This document shows positions 32,970-42,225 of a stretch of 64,000 nt of DNA, one piece after another. The stretch lies in contig CAVFXS010000063.1 of NCBI GenBank assembly GCA_963626805.1, positions 1 to 64,000 of the forward strand, written 5' to 3'. A model generated the notes under the pieces. It made no database searches and was not told where the DNA came from. It saw only the letters and a program-made list of their open reading frames with translations. This DNA is from CAG-632 sp963626805. GTDB lineage: Bacteria > Bacillota > Clostridia > Lachnospirales > Lachnospiraceae. A program made the position numbers and the translations under genes. The stretch's first letter is position 1. Each line of letters starts with the position of its first letter.

Positions 32970-34247
32970 ATGATGCCGGAGAATATAGATACGCTCAGTC
33001 GGGAACTGGAGGAAATGGTACGGGCAGAACTGAATATGAGAGTAGCAGTCAGTGATCTTCAGGTTCAACAGGAGATTGATCGTCAGATCCTGTTGAAGAC
33101 CGGAGATTGTTATATTCCATTGAAAGAGAAACTGGAACTAAAGGAGCGGGTGTTCAGCTCGATTCGTGGGCTGGACTGTCTGGCAATGATCATGAATCAG
33201 GAAGATATTACAGAGATTATGATTAATAATTACCGGAAGATCTTTGTAGAACGAGACGGGCATCTGGAAAGATGGAAGGGCGGTTTTTCATCGGAAGAGA
33301 AGTACATGGATGTGATTCAGCAGGTGGCAGCGCAGTGTAATCGCATTGTAAATGAAAGCTCACCGATCGTAGACGCCAGACTTTCGGATGGATCCAGAGT
33401 CAATGTGGTACTTGCTCCGGTTGCACTGGATGGCGCAGTTATGACGATCCGGCGGTTCCCAAAGCATAATTTTAGTGTAAAGGATCTGATCGAACGGGCA
33501 ATGATATCGGAGGAACTGATGCTGCTATTAAAACTTCTGGTCAAAAGTCGTTATAACATTCTGATATCCGGTGGTACCGGTTCCGGAAAGACCACTTTTC
33601 TGAATGTAATGGCAGATTTCATCCCGAAGGAGGAACGTATTATTACGATTGAAGACTCCGCAGAGCTTAAGCTGCAGGCCATTGAGAATCTGGTACGGCT
33701 GGAAGTTCGAAATGCCAATGTAGAAGGGAAAAATGCAATTCATATCAAGGATCTGATCCGGAGTTCCCTGCGGATGCGGCCGACCAGAATTATTGTCGGT
33801 GAGGTTCGGGGAGAAGAGGCACTGGATATGCTTCAGGCCATGAATACCGGGCATGACGGATCGCTGTCAACGGGGCATGCCAATTCTGCAAGAGATATGT
33901 TATATCGGTTGGAAACTATGGTTTTAATGGGAATCGAGATGCCTTTGCCGGCAATCCGGCAGCAGATAGCATCTGCCATCGACATCATTGTACATATCGG
34001 AAGATTATCCGATGGTCGAAGAAGGGTTTTGGAAGTGGTAGAAATACTGGGAATGCAGGAAGGAGAGATAAAGCTTCATACATTGTGTAAGTACCGGAGG
34101 CAAGGACAGGAAAAGGAGGAAACAGATGAAGACTGGAGGTTTAAAGAGCCTGTCTGTCATAAAGAGAAACTGGAGGCGGCAGGGTGCCTGGAAGAATATC
34201 AGGCATTATATGAGGCCGGAGTATCTGGCGGTCTGGCTTGTCGGTAG
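32970..34247 (+). CDS. cpaF: CpaF/TadA-family secretion ATPase
   Basis: 425 residues. Walker A GGTGSGKTT, Asp box TIEDSAEL, Walker B region IIVGEVRGEEALDMLQ and the His box STGHANS identify a type II/IV secretion hexameric ATPase of the CpaF/TadA class. It powers assembly and perhaps retraction of Flp pili. ATG 32970 follows GAGGAG; ATG 32973 is equally possible. Its last 122 bases also encode the start of the next gene. Confidence 0.92.
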   Translation: MMPENIDTLSRELEEMVRAELNMRVAVSDLQVQQEIDRQILLKTGDCYIPLKEKLELKERVFSSIRGLDCLAMIMNQEDITEIMINNYRKIFVERDGHLERWKGGFSSEEKYMDVIQQVAAQCNRIVNESSPIVDARLSDGSRVNVVLAPVALDGAVMTIRRFPKHNFSVKDLIERAMISEELMLLLKLLVKSRYNILISGGTGSGKTTFLNVMADFIPKEERIITIEDSAELKLQAIENLVRLEVRNANVEGKNAIHIKDLIRSSLRMRPTRIIVGEVRGEEALDMLQAMNTGHDGSLSTGHANSARDMLYRLETMVLMGIEMPLPAIRQQIASAIDIIVHIGRLSDGRRRVLEVVEILGMQEGEIKLHTLCKYRRQGQEKEETDEDWRFKEPVCHKEKLEAAGCLEEYQALYEAGVSGGLACR

Positions 34248-34923
34248 TCTGGTCTGTCTGGTCCTGGGATGGTTGTTCTATGACTCATGGAAGATGGGAC
34301 TGCTGCTATTTCCTGCAAATATATGGTTTCTGAAGTTGTATGAGAAGAAGCGGCGGGAGTATCAGGCGACGTTGCTATTGAGCGAGTTTAAGGAGCTGCT
34401 GCAGATACTGACAGCGAATCTGAAGGCAGGTGCTTCGTTAGAGCATGCATGGAAGGCGGCAGAAAGGGATTTTGCGGATTTGCATACGGGAGACAGTCCG
34501 ATGGATAGGGAAGTCCGGAAGGTTATTCAGAAGATAGAGTTGAATATTCCGATTGAACAGGCTGTGTTTGAATTTGCAGAGGAAAGTGGTCAGGAAGATA
34601 TTCGGAGTTTTGCGGAGGTGTTACGGACCGTCAAGCGAAATGGCGGTAATCTTGTGCAGATTATAGAAAATACTACCGGAATCATAACAGAAAAAATAGA
34701 AATCGGACAGGAAATTCAGGTAATGCTATCCGGAAAGAGGCTGGAACAGCGGATTATGTGCGGAATGCCACTTTTTATGTTATTGTATCTGCGTATTGGC
34801 AACCCGGGATATCTGAATGGACTATATCATAATGCGACCGGCATGCTGATCATGAGCGGGTGTATGCTGGGAACGGTTCTGGCGTTCTGCTGGGGAAACC
34901 GGATTATGAGAATCGAGGTGTAG
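34126..34923 (+). CDS. tadB: TadB-like inner-membrane platform protein
   Basis: 265 residues. Two N-terminal spans (about 34-68), then a GspF/T2SSF domain (LLQILTANLKAGASLEHAW, FAEVLRTVKRNGGNLVQII) and C-terminal spans. It forms the pilus platform with TadC. ATG 34126 has a full AGGAGG six bases upstream although it lies deep inside cpaF. A later ATG at 34210 has none, so the long overlap is probably real and couples the genes. Confidence 0.85.
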   Translation: MKTGGLKSLSVIKRNWRRQGAWKNIRHYMRPEYLAVWLVGSLVCLVLGWLFYDSWKMGLLLFPANIWFLKLYEKKRREYQATLLLSEFKELLQILTANLKAGASLEHAWKAAERDFADLHTGDSPMDREVRKVIQKIELNIPIEQAVFEFAEESGQEDIRSFAEVLRTVKRNGGNLVQIIENTTGIITEKIEIGQEIQVMLSGKRLEQRIMCGMPLFMLLYLRIGNPGYLNGLYHNATGMLIMSGCMLGTVLAFCWGNRIMRIEV

Positions 34924-34927
34924 CTTT

Positions 34928-36280
34928 GTGAGCAGAAAATATACAGAGAAGACGGCAGGGCGGCTTTATCGGTGGCTGCGGGCAAACAGACTGCTCCGTG
35001 TAGAGCCGGTTCAGAAGGATCTGGTGCAGATATATGGAGGAAATCCGACACAGACGGAGCAATTACTTCAGGACTATTATACGGAGCTGATACGCAAGAC
35101 AATGCTTGCAGCTGTTGTAATAGGAATATTTGTATTGGCAGTTATCCTTGTGGAGAATCTGCAGCAGACAGATGAGATTCATCTGGAACGGATGCCGTAT
35201 GGAGAAGATGCAACGGAGTATTCTTTGCAGGCAGCTGAGAACGGCAATCGAAAACTGGAATTACAGGTAGAAGTACCGGCAGTGCGTTATACCGAGCAGG
35301 AACTGGAGGCGCAGTTTCAAAACGGCTTTCAATATCTGGAGGAAGAAATGCCGGGAGAAAATGAAGATATGGAACAGATTACAACGGATCTGAATCTGAT
35401 AAAAAGCATTCCGGAAAGCGGTATCGGCGTGCGATGGATCAGCAGTGACTATGAACTTCTGGAGGAGAATGGAACGCTTCATAATCAGACCCTGAAAGCA
35501 CCGGCAGAGGTTGTGCTGCAACTGGAATTATCCTATGAGGATGAGGTAAGAACCAGAGAGTATCAGCTAATGATTTATCCCGGAATACTGACCGGTGAAG
35601 CGAGGCAGAAGCAGGAACTGGCAGAGGCTGTTTCCAGAGAGATAGAAGCCCAGCAATATGAGGCTGATATTACGCTTCCGAAGGAGATCAATGGCTATCG
35701 GCTTGAACTGCCATCTCAGGCAGGGAGGGTGATTGCGGTTGTACTGACAGGAGGAATCCTGATCATGCTGATGCTTTGGATGCGAAAACGGGAAAATCTG
35801 CATCTTGAAGTAAAAAAGCGCAAGCAGAAACTGGTGATCGCCTACCCGGGATTTATGAATCAGCTACAGTTATATCTGGGCGCGGGAGCGACCGTTCAGG
35901 GTGCCCTGGAGCGTGTTATGGAACAATATGAAAGGAACCGACAGACAACACAGGTGCTTTATCAGGAGCTGGATATTCTGCGGAATGAAATCCGTTCCGG
36001 AATCACACAGGAGGAGGCATACCTGCGATTCGGCAAAAGAACCGGTCTGGCTCCGTATATGAGGCTGGCATCATTATTAAGCCGTCAGCTCCGCACGGGC
36101 GGACAGGAGATTCGACTGCAACTGGAGGAAGAGGTGCAGGCTGCATTTACATTTCGAAAGGAGCAGGCAAAGAAGGCAGGCGAAGAGGCGGGTACGAAGA
36201 TGCTGTTGCCTATGATCCTGTTAATGATCATTTCGATGGTGGTAATCATAATTCCGGCATGGAAGGATTTTGCTTTGTGA
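34928..36280 (+). CDS. tadC: TadC-like platform protein with a large extracytoplasmic insert
   Basis: 450 residues. A first membrane span (about 57-76) and a second (about 262-282) flank about 185 residues that are acidic and beta-rich and should lie outside the membrane. The T2SSF domain follows (QLQLYLGAGATVQGALERVM, SLLSRQLRTGGQEIRLQL) with a last span at the end. Usual TadC proteins are about 300 residues and lack this insert, so it may be an added pilus-channel or wall-facing domain. Start is GTG 34928. Confidence 0.8.
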   Translation: MSRKYTEKTAGRLYRWLRANRLLRVEPVQKDLVQIYGGNPTQTEQLLQDYYTELIRKTMLAAVVIGIFVLAVILVENLQQTDEIHLERMPYGEDATEYSLQAAENGNRKLELQVEVPAVRYTEQELEAQFQNGFQYLEEEMPGENEDMEQITTDLNLIKSIPESGIGVRWISSDYELLEENGTLHNQTLKAPAEVVLQLELSYEDEVRTREYQLMIYPGILTGEARQKQELAEAVSREIEAQQYEADITLPKEINGYRLELPSQAGRVIAVVLTGGILIMLMLWMRKRENLHLEVKKRKQKLVIAYPGFMNQLQLYLGAGATVQGALERVMEQYERNRQTTQVLYQELDILRNEIRSGITQEEAYLRFGKRTGLAPYMRLASLLSRQLRTGGQEIRLQLEEEVQAAFTFRKEQAKKAGEEAGTKMLLPMILLMIISMVVIIIPAWKDFAL

Positions 36281-36328
36281 CAATGTAACAAATAGATTTA
36301 TGAAATATGACGGAAGGAGAATACGAAT

Positions 36329-36511
36329 ATGGAAGAAATCAAGGATTTTTTAATGGGTGAACACTCAGAAGATGGTATGGGTGTGGTAGAGGTATTATTG
36401 ATCATTGTTGTTCTGGTTGGACTGGTTATTATTTTTCAGAAGCAGATTACGCAGCTGGTAAATAAGATCTGGAAAGCGATCAACAGAGATGCGGCTACCG
36501 TATATAAGTAA
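36329..36511 (+). CDS. flp: Flp-type major pilin
   Basis: 60 residues. A 17-residue polar leader ends in MG, then VVEVLLIIVVLVGLVIIF forms the hydrophobic N-terminal helix of the mature pilin, with the conserved glutamate at +3. The prepilin peptidase at the operon start should cut after that glycine. A short basic tail follows. A good GGAGAA site is upstream. It is the only clear major pilin of the locus. Confidence 0.9.
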   Translation: MEEIKDFLMGEHSEDGMGVVEVLLIIVVLVGLVIIFQKQITQLVNKIWKAINRDAATVYK

Positions 36512-36528
36512 AACAGGAGGCCGGAACC

Positions 36529-38073
36529 ATGAGAGGAATGCAGAATAAAGGACAGATCACGGTGTTTGTATGTTTGATCGTATGTGTGTTTCTGATACTG
36601 ATACTTACAGTTTTGCAGGGAATACGCATCCGGGAAGGAAAAGCGAAATGCAGTCAGTCGGTTTCTGCGGCCTGTAGAAGTATAAAGGGTGATTATCAGC
36701 CGGACTTGTTCCGGCGATATCACATCCTTGCTCTGGATAAGACATATTACGGAAAGGGAGAAGGCTTTTTGGAGCAGAGAATAGAGGACTTTCTGGAATA
36801 TAATCTGGAGCCGGATAAGACACCCTATCATTTCCGGGTACAGGAGGTAGTGCTGACAGACAGTCAGTCATTAACGGAGGATTCCCTGGAGGGATTTCGT
36901 CAGCAGATTCATGAGTATATGAAGCTTCGGGTTCCGCAGCTGGTGATAGAAAGGATACTGCAAAAGACAGAGGCCGGTCAGAGGCTGGATCGGGATGCTG
37001 TGCAGCAGGAACTGGAAGATCAGTCTGAGCATACGGTGACGATAGAACCCGGACAGGCAATGAATGGACAGAATCAGAATATATCTGAGGAGGTCATTGG
37101 AGATTCGGTTACGGAAACAGAAGACGGAGAAGCAATGATAGATCCGAGAGGGGCAATGAAGCTATTGCTCGACATGGATATTCTGGATCTGGTTCTTCCG
37201 GATAAGGTAATGGCAATATCCACAGAAACCGTAGGACTGAAGGAAATGCCGTCTGCAGAGTATCCAACATCGGGTAAGGGATTCTGGATATTTGAAGGTG
37301 ACGATCTCGGACTTTCGGATATGGCAGATGTATTTAAGCAGGAGACGTTCTGGAATGATATTGGCGGTCTGACGGCCGGTGGAGATGATAATGGTCAGGG
37401 TGGTTATGGACCGGAAGATGCGTTGTATGCAATAGATACCTTTCGGAATGCGACCAACTGGGACGGTGAGAATAATCAGCCGCTGGAATTTGAGGTGGAG
37501 TATCTGCTTGCCGGAAAGGAGTCGGATCATAAGAATTTATCACAGGTAGCTACGCAATTGTCCTGGATCCGGTTTATTCCCAATATGTGCTATGCCTGTA
37601 GCAACCAGACAATGAAGGATGAGACATTGGCAGTAGCAACACTGCTGCTTACACCGGTCGGACTGGTAGGACTGGCAGAACCGGTATCCTATATCATTCT
37701 GGGAGGCTGGTCCTATGGTGAGAGTCTGGTAGATGTAAAGGCATTGTTGCATGGGAAAACAGTTCCGGTTACCAAGGACGAAACGACCTGGAGTCTATCT
37801 TTGCGGAATCTTGCTGACATTAGTCAGATATCCGGAAAAGAATGTGACGATAGTCAGGGATTACGGTATGAGGAGTATTTATTTCTGATGCTGGCATTAC
37901 AGGAAACCGAGCTACAGTGTTACCGGATGTTGGATATAATGCAGATGAATATTCAGGAGACCATACCGGAATTTGAAATAAAGAACTGTATTGTAAGCTT
38001 TGAAGCACAGGTGACCGTGCGGGAGAACAACCGGCAATGGCATTTTCAGGCTTCAGACGGATATATAGAATAA
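36529..38073 (+). CDS. DUF5702 pilus-locus protein (TadG-like)
   Basis: 514 residues. One N-terminal span after KGQITVFVCLIVCVFLILI, which has the pseudopilin-like GQITV start, then a long extracellular region. The DUF5702 family is seen in Clostridia Tad operons. The C-terminal half has two short hydrophobic patches and the TRP-like LALQETELQCYRMLDIMQ. By position and topology it may replace TadG as a minor pilin or anchor. The function is inferred from context. Confidence 0.75.
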   Translation: MRGMQNKGQITVFVCLIVCVFLILILTVLQGIRIREGKAKCSQSVSAACRSIKGDYQPDLFRRYHILALDKTYYGKGEGFLEQRIEDFLEYNLEPDKTPYHFRVQEVVLTDSQSLTEDSLEGFRQQIHEYMKLRVPQLVIERILQKTEAGQRLDRDAVQQELEDQSEHTVTIEPGQAMNGQNQNISEEVIGDSVTETEDGEAMIDPRGAMKLLLDMDILDLVLPDKVMAISTETVGLKEMPSAEYPTSGKGFWIFEGDDLGLSDMADVFKQETFWNDIGGLTAGGDDNGQGGYGPEDALYAIDTFRNATNWDGENNQPLEFEVEYLLAGKESDHKNLSQVATQLSWIRFIPNMCYACSNQTMKDETLAVATLLLTPVGLVGLAEPVSYIILGGWSYGESLVDVKALLHGKTVPVTKDETTWSLSLRNLADISQISGKECDDSQGLRYEEYLFLMLALQETELQCYRMLDIMQMNIQETIPEFEIKNCIVSFEAQVTVRENNRQWHFQASDGYIE

Positions 38074-38110
38074 TTAGCGGAAATCGGTAGAAGAAGAGAG
38101 GTGTTTTGAA

Positions 38111-39184
38111 ATGTATACCGGCTCATCAAATTATCACAAAAGCCTGTCAGGGATGCACAAAAAGACAGGTGGGTCAAAGCAGAGGCAGAAGATCTCAAAA
38201 AATAAGAAAAAGTTATCGCTTTGTTACAGGACTCCGTTCGGAAGTAACCGGTATGGCCGGATATTTCTGGAAGATCTGATACTTCTGAATCAGGACCGGA
38301 TTGTGAAAGCCCCCCCGGTGAGTCGGTATACAGTTCAAAGCACCTCTGCGGATGAGGAGAAATCAGAGGAAACAGCAACAGAAAATCAAGAATTAAAAAA
38401 TCAGGATCTGAAAAATCATGGGTGGAAGAATCAGGGCTCTGCTTCCCTGGAGGTGACGCTGATTCTTCCGATATTACTGTTTGCTTTCTGGATGTTTTAT
38501 TCTATGGGGCAGATTTTTATCATGGAAAATCAGATCTACCAGGCGGTAAATAATACCGCTGACAGTATGGCAGAGACTGCGTACCTGAAACTGATAGTTG
38601 AAGAAGGAATAGAAGTAGAGGAGAGCCATGTTTTAGACTGGGGAGAAGCCTTTCTGCAATTCCGGACATTCCTTGGTGAGAACGAGAGGGTAGAACGGTA
38701 TGTATTTGGCGGAAGAAACGGGATTCTGCTGGATGGCACTCCGGTCCTGGATGAAGAAGGATTTATCTGTATTGGGGTAAAATATCTGGTGCGAATACAG
38801 GCACCGTTTTTTCGAAGTATCCATGTGCCTGTTCAGGCACACATCCGACAGAAGGCATATGTAGGATACGTGAAATCGGAGGATCCGACAGATCAGACAT
38901 ATGTATACGTGGCAGAGCATAGTACGGTTTATCATCTGAGCAGGAGCTGCAGTCATTTAAAGCTGACAATCTATACAGTATCGCCATCGATATTAGATGA
39001 GAATTATTCTGGTCTGCGGGCATGTGAATATTGCGGAGAGATGCCGGCAGATATTTATTATGTTACACCGACCGGGGATTGCTATCATACATCCAGAGAA
39101 TGCAGTGGATTAAAGCGGACGGTTCGCCGTGTGTTGAAAAGTGAAGTGCCGGGATACGCTCCCTGTTCCAGATGCGGATCCTGA
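38111..39184 (+). CDS. TadE-like pseudopilin with duplicated Cys motif at the C-terminus
   Basis: 357 residues. A basic 100-residue N-terminal extension precedes GSASLEVTLILPILLFAFWMF, the TadE hydrophobic helix with its glutamate. After the TadE domain come two copies of a motif, YHxSRxCSxL then 19-25 residues then CxxCG, near residues 278-316 and 323-356. Each may bind a metal or form a disulfide. The extension, the helix and the Cys repeats make it unlike a standard TadE (about 150 aa). GAGGTG precedes ATG 38111. Confidence 0.75.
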   Translation: MYTGSSNYHKSLSGMHKKTGGSKQRQKISKNKKKLSLCYRTPFGSNRYGRIFLEDLILLNQDRIVKAPPVSRYTVQSTSADEEKSEETATENQELKNQDLKNHGWKNQGSASLEVTLILPILLFAFWMFYSMGQIFIMENQIYQAVNNTADSMAETAYLKLIVEEGIEVEESHVLDWGEAFLQFRTFLGENERVERYVFGGRNGILLDGTPVLDEEGFICIGVKYLVRIQAPFFRSIHVPVQAHIRQKAYVGYVKSEDPTDQTYVYVAEHSTVYHLSRSCSHLKLTIYTVSPSILDENYSGLRACEYCGEMPADIYYVTPTGDCYHTSRECSGLKRTVRRVLKSEVPGYAPCSRCGS

Positions 39185-39342
39185 ACATGAAATGAAGATA
39201 CAGTCAGAAATGGAGACACAGACAGAAGCAGGATGATGAATAAAACCAGAAAAGCCGACAGGAGTAGAACGGTGGATAGAAACGAAAAATCCGGCGGAAG
39301 TAGAATTATGAACAGAAACGAAGAGGCAGGTGGGATAGAACC

Positions 39343-39741
39343 GTGGATAGAACCGGAAATACAAGTAAGCGTAGAATCGAGGATAGAAGCAGGGAGTCGC
39401 ACAGAAATAGAAATCAGGGGAGCACGATCATAGAGGTAACATTAATTATGAGTCTGGTTCTGGTTGTGATTTTTCTGATACTGACCATGCTGCTTGGTGT
39501 GTGGAAGCAGGCAGAGGCACATGCAGATATGATGACTGTGGAACAGGACGGGACTGCGCAGCAGGATCATGAGATTTGTACAGAGGTTGCCGGGGCTCGG
39601 ATCATGTATTCAAAAAAGGTATGTGTGGAGCTGGTGAGGGGATACGCAGTTAAGAGCAGTGAGTATCAGATTGAGCGAGATACAGAGACAGAGCAGCGCT
39701 TAAGGAGGTGGCAGTTATTTGGAAACCTGTTATCAGACTGA
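39343..39741 (+). CDS. Second TadE-like pseudopilin
   Basis: 132 residues from GTG 39343. A polar 28-residue leader ends before GSTIIEVTLIMSLVLVVIFL, the TadE-type helix with the glutamate at +5. A short extracellular domain follows. It overlaps the next gene by 23 bases. The 158 bases upstream are A/G-rich and repetitive, with recurring GGTGGATAGAA- and AACAGAAACGA-like runs, and hold no convincing gene. Confidence 0.7.
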   Translation: MDRTGNTSKRRIEDRSRESHRNRNQGSTIIEVTLIMSLVLVVIFLILTMLLGVWKQAEAHADMMTVEQDGTAQQDHEICTEVAGARIMYSKKVCVELVRGYAVKSSEYQIERDTETEQRLRRWQLFGNLLSD

Positions 39742-41077
39742 AGGTTTTCGGCAGTATATGGTTCTGAAGGGAGAAAGTAAGGATGTCGATGACTTTCAAT
39801 TAAATATGTTGATGCGATATGAAGGAAGTGGATTATTGCCATTAGAAATCCAGGGCTGTGACGGACAGTTTCAGATTGCATATGATACCAAGGGGACACA
39901 GACATTAGCACAGATGAGTGAAGAGCAGGAGCTTGACTTCCTTGTATTGCGGCAACTGTTTACAGATTTATGGAACTGCTATAAGGAGATGGAAGAATAT
40001 CTGCTCCCTTTGGAGGGGATCCTGACAGCGCCGGAGATGATATATTACCATGCCGGAAAAAGGCGGTTTCGGTTCTGCTTTCGGATGGGAGGTCAGGGGG
40101 AGTTTCATGCCTCTTTGATTATGCTGGTGGAGTTCTGCATGAAACACACCCGGCATCAGGATACGGAAGCTGTTATGTATATATACGGATTATACCGGCT
40201 GTTACAGGAAGAAACAGCCGGTATAGAAGAGGTACAATGCTTTCTGGAGAATATGGAGAAGCAGATGAAGAAGGAACCGGATGATACAGGTCTTGTTATG
40301 AACACAAAGAGGAGTAATGAGCCGGAAAGAGAAGAAGTCGGAAAAACAGAAGGATCGGATGCAACACAGAGGGCAGAAAGGACGGGGGAGATAAGCAGAG
40401 AAATCGATGGGAAAAAGGTATGGATATACGGGATACTCACCGGGTTTTCTCTGATTGCTGCTGTCATTTATGCTTTGCGATACTGGGTGTTTCTGGGCTA
40501 TGACCGCGATTGTAAATTTATGATATTCAGTATGATCCTGTTTTCATTTTTCCTTTACAGTACAATAAAACTCCGGTGCAGGCAGAATAGGCATAAGGCT
40601 CAACAGAGGGCAGAGGAGTCCGGAGAAGAAAGACGGGAAAAAGAAAAAACGGGAGAAGGACTTCGTAGATCGGTAGTAGAGATAGTGGAGCCATTATCCG
40701 GAGAAACCGGTGTAATAGGGAGATTATATGATGGGGAGACAGGGCTGATACAGGTGACCGGGCAGGATGCGTGGCGCCTAAAGGGAGCGGGAACGCAGGA
40801 TATTTTGTTGAAGGTACTGCCCGGAATCATTGGTCGATCCAATTTGGCTGAGTACCCATTGGAGGAAACGGGGATCAGTCGGAAGCACGCTCGTGTATTC
40901 CAGCAGGATGGTGAGCTTTATATCGAGGATCTGACATCTACAAACGGCACCTACTGTAATGGCAGACGGATTTCCAGAGGGGAACCGGTGCGGCTGGAAG
41001 AAGGTAGCAGACTGGTGTTGGGAGCAAACCATTATATTGTTGAAAAGGTAAAGAAACATTATGGGAGCAATGTCTGA
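39719..41077 (+). CDS. DUF6382 and FHA-domain membrane protein
   Basis: 452 residues from TTG 39719 (AGGAGG ten bases upstream). The N-terminal DUF6382 region (about 1-185) is followed by a charged linker, two spans (about 235-280), another linker and a C-terminal FHA domain: IIGRSNL, ETGISRKHARV, LTSTNGTYCNGRRI. FHA domains bind phosphothreonine, so it may link pilus assembly to a Ser/Thr kinase such as the one at 54172. It closes the Tad operon. Confidence 0.82.
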   Translation: METCYQTEGFRQYMVLKGESKDVDDFQLNMLMRYEGSGLLPLEIQGCDGQFQIAYDTKGTQTLAQMSEEQELDFLVLRQLFTDLWNCYKEMEEYLLPLEGILTAPEMIYYHAGKRRFRFCFRMGGQGEFHASLIMLVEFCMKHTRHQDTEAVMYIYGLYRLLQEETAGIEEVQCFLENMEKQMKKEPDDTGLVMNTKRSNEPEREEVGKTEGSDATQRAERTGEISREIDGKKVWIYGILTGFSLIAAVIYALRYWVFLGYDRDCKFMIFSMILFSFFLYSTIKLRCRQNRHKAQQRAEESGEERREKEKTGEGLRRSVVEIVEPLSGETGVIGRLYDGETGLIQVTGQDAWRLKGAGTQDILLKVLPGIIGRSNLAEYPLEETGISRKHARVFQQDGELYIEDLTSTNGTYCNGRRISRGEPVRLEEGSRLVLGANHYIVEKVKKHYGSNV

Positions 41078-41105
41078 AAATTAAGAAAACAATCCGGCGG
41101 GGCAG

Positions 41106-41134
41106 TTGCTTTTATGCCCCCTTTCCGCTATAAT
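41106..41134 (+). promoter_or_regulatory. Promoter before the flavodoxin-SCP2 gene
   Basis: TTGCTT (41106-41111), a 17-base spacer and a perfect TATAAT (41129-41134). It overlaps a 6-bp GC hairpin (GGGGCA 41099-41104, TGCCCC 41115-41120) that may end the Tad transcript. Confidence 0.65.
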
Positions 41135-41203
41135 AAGATGGAGTGTTTGTGTATTGAAATATGATGATTCATACAGGAAAAGAAGTACAAAGGAGCGGTT
41201 CTG

Positions 41204-42199
41204 GTGAAGATAAACATCTATTATGGCGGACGAGGGCTGATTGAGGATCCTACGTTATATGTCATTGGGAAAATAACAGAAGTATTAGAAGAGCTTCGTG
41301 TAGATGTGAGAAGATATAATCTGTACGAGGATAAGAATGCGATAGCAACTCTTCCGGCGACATTGAAGGATGCAGATGGAGTAATTCTGGCCGTTTCGCT
41401 TGAATGGTTTGGAATTGGTGGATATATGCAGCAATTCCTGGATATGTGCTGGTTGTATGGAGACAAAGAGAAGATTGCGACACTTTATATGCTTCCTGTT
41501 GTTATGGCAACCACATACGGAGAACGGGATGCAGAGACCTCTGTGGTAAAGGCCTGGGAAACGCTTGGAGGAACAGCCTTAAAAGGCTTGACCGCATATG
41601 TGGAAAATCATACGGAGTTTGAGACCTCTGCGACATATCGGACACTGATCGAGAAGCAGGCAGAGAATTTATACCGGGCGATTCATCAGAAAACACCGGT
41701 ATTTCCGAATAGTAATGTTGCAGTCAGAGAGAATGTATCACGGACAAAGACCATTGATCTGACTCCACAGGAAAGTGAGCAGCTGTCCCGATTTGTATCA
41801 GATGATGCATATGTAAAGCAGCAGAAGAAGGATATTGAAGAATTATCTGCAATGTTTAAGTCCATGCTGGGGGATGAACCACAGGAGAAGGAAGGCGAGT
41901 TTATCCGGGAATTCCGGACGAACTATTATCCGCTTGCGGATTTTTCGGCGAAGTATATTATTATTATACCGGACCGGGAGTCTACCTTATCAATTGAGGT
42001 AAATCCGGAGGACATTAAGTGCTGGTATAGTGATGATACGGAAGCAGATGTGGTAATGCGGGCAGAAACGAAGGTATTAAAAGCAATTTTGCATGGCAAA
42101 AATACATTCCAGAGGGCATTTATGTCCGGCGAGATAACAGCGAAGGGGAATTTTAAGACCCTGCGTATGTTAGATCAGATATTTCGGTTTCGATATTAA
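41204..42199 (+). CDS. Flavodoxin-like plus SCP2 sterol-carrier domain protein
   Basis: 331 residues from GTG 41204 (AAGGAGC site). The N-terminal half (NIYYGGRGLIEDPT, VSLEWFGIGGYMQQFLDMCW) has the flavodoxin/NADPH-reductase fold. The C-terminal 110 residues (KYIIIIPDRESTLSIEVNP, DVVMRAETKVLKAILHGKNTFQRAFMSGEI) are an SCP2 lipid-binding domain. Such a pairing suggests a redox enzyme acting on a hydrophobic ligand. It has its own promoter and precedes dnaX. Confidence 0.8.
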   Translation: MKINIYYGGRGLIEDPTLYVIGKITEVLEELRVDVRRYNLYEDKNAIATLPATLKDADGVILAVSLEWFGIGGYMQQFLDMCWLYGDKEKIATLYMLPVVMATTYGERDAETSVVKAWETLGGTALKGLTAYVENHTEFETSATYRTLIEKQAENLYRAIHQKTPVFPNSNVAVRENVSRTKTIDLTPQESEQLSRFVSDDAYVKQQKKDIEELSAMFKSMLGDEPQEKEGEFIREFRTNYYPLADFSAKYIIIIPDRESTLSIEVNPEDIKCWYSDDTEADVVMRAETKVLKAILHGKNTFQRAFMSGEITAKGNFKTLRMLDQIFRFRY

Positions 42200-42225
42200 C
42201 AGTCAGCAGATAGGATGTGAATGAA

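Noticed and set aside
36605..37060. 151-codon minus-strand frame
   Set aside because: Antisense to the DUF5702 gene; Pro/Ser-rich shadow.
39233..39433. 66-codon plus-strand frame before the second TadE gene
   Set aside because: Highly charged repetitive translation in an A/G-rich repeat tract, overlaps the TadE-like gene in another frame.
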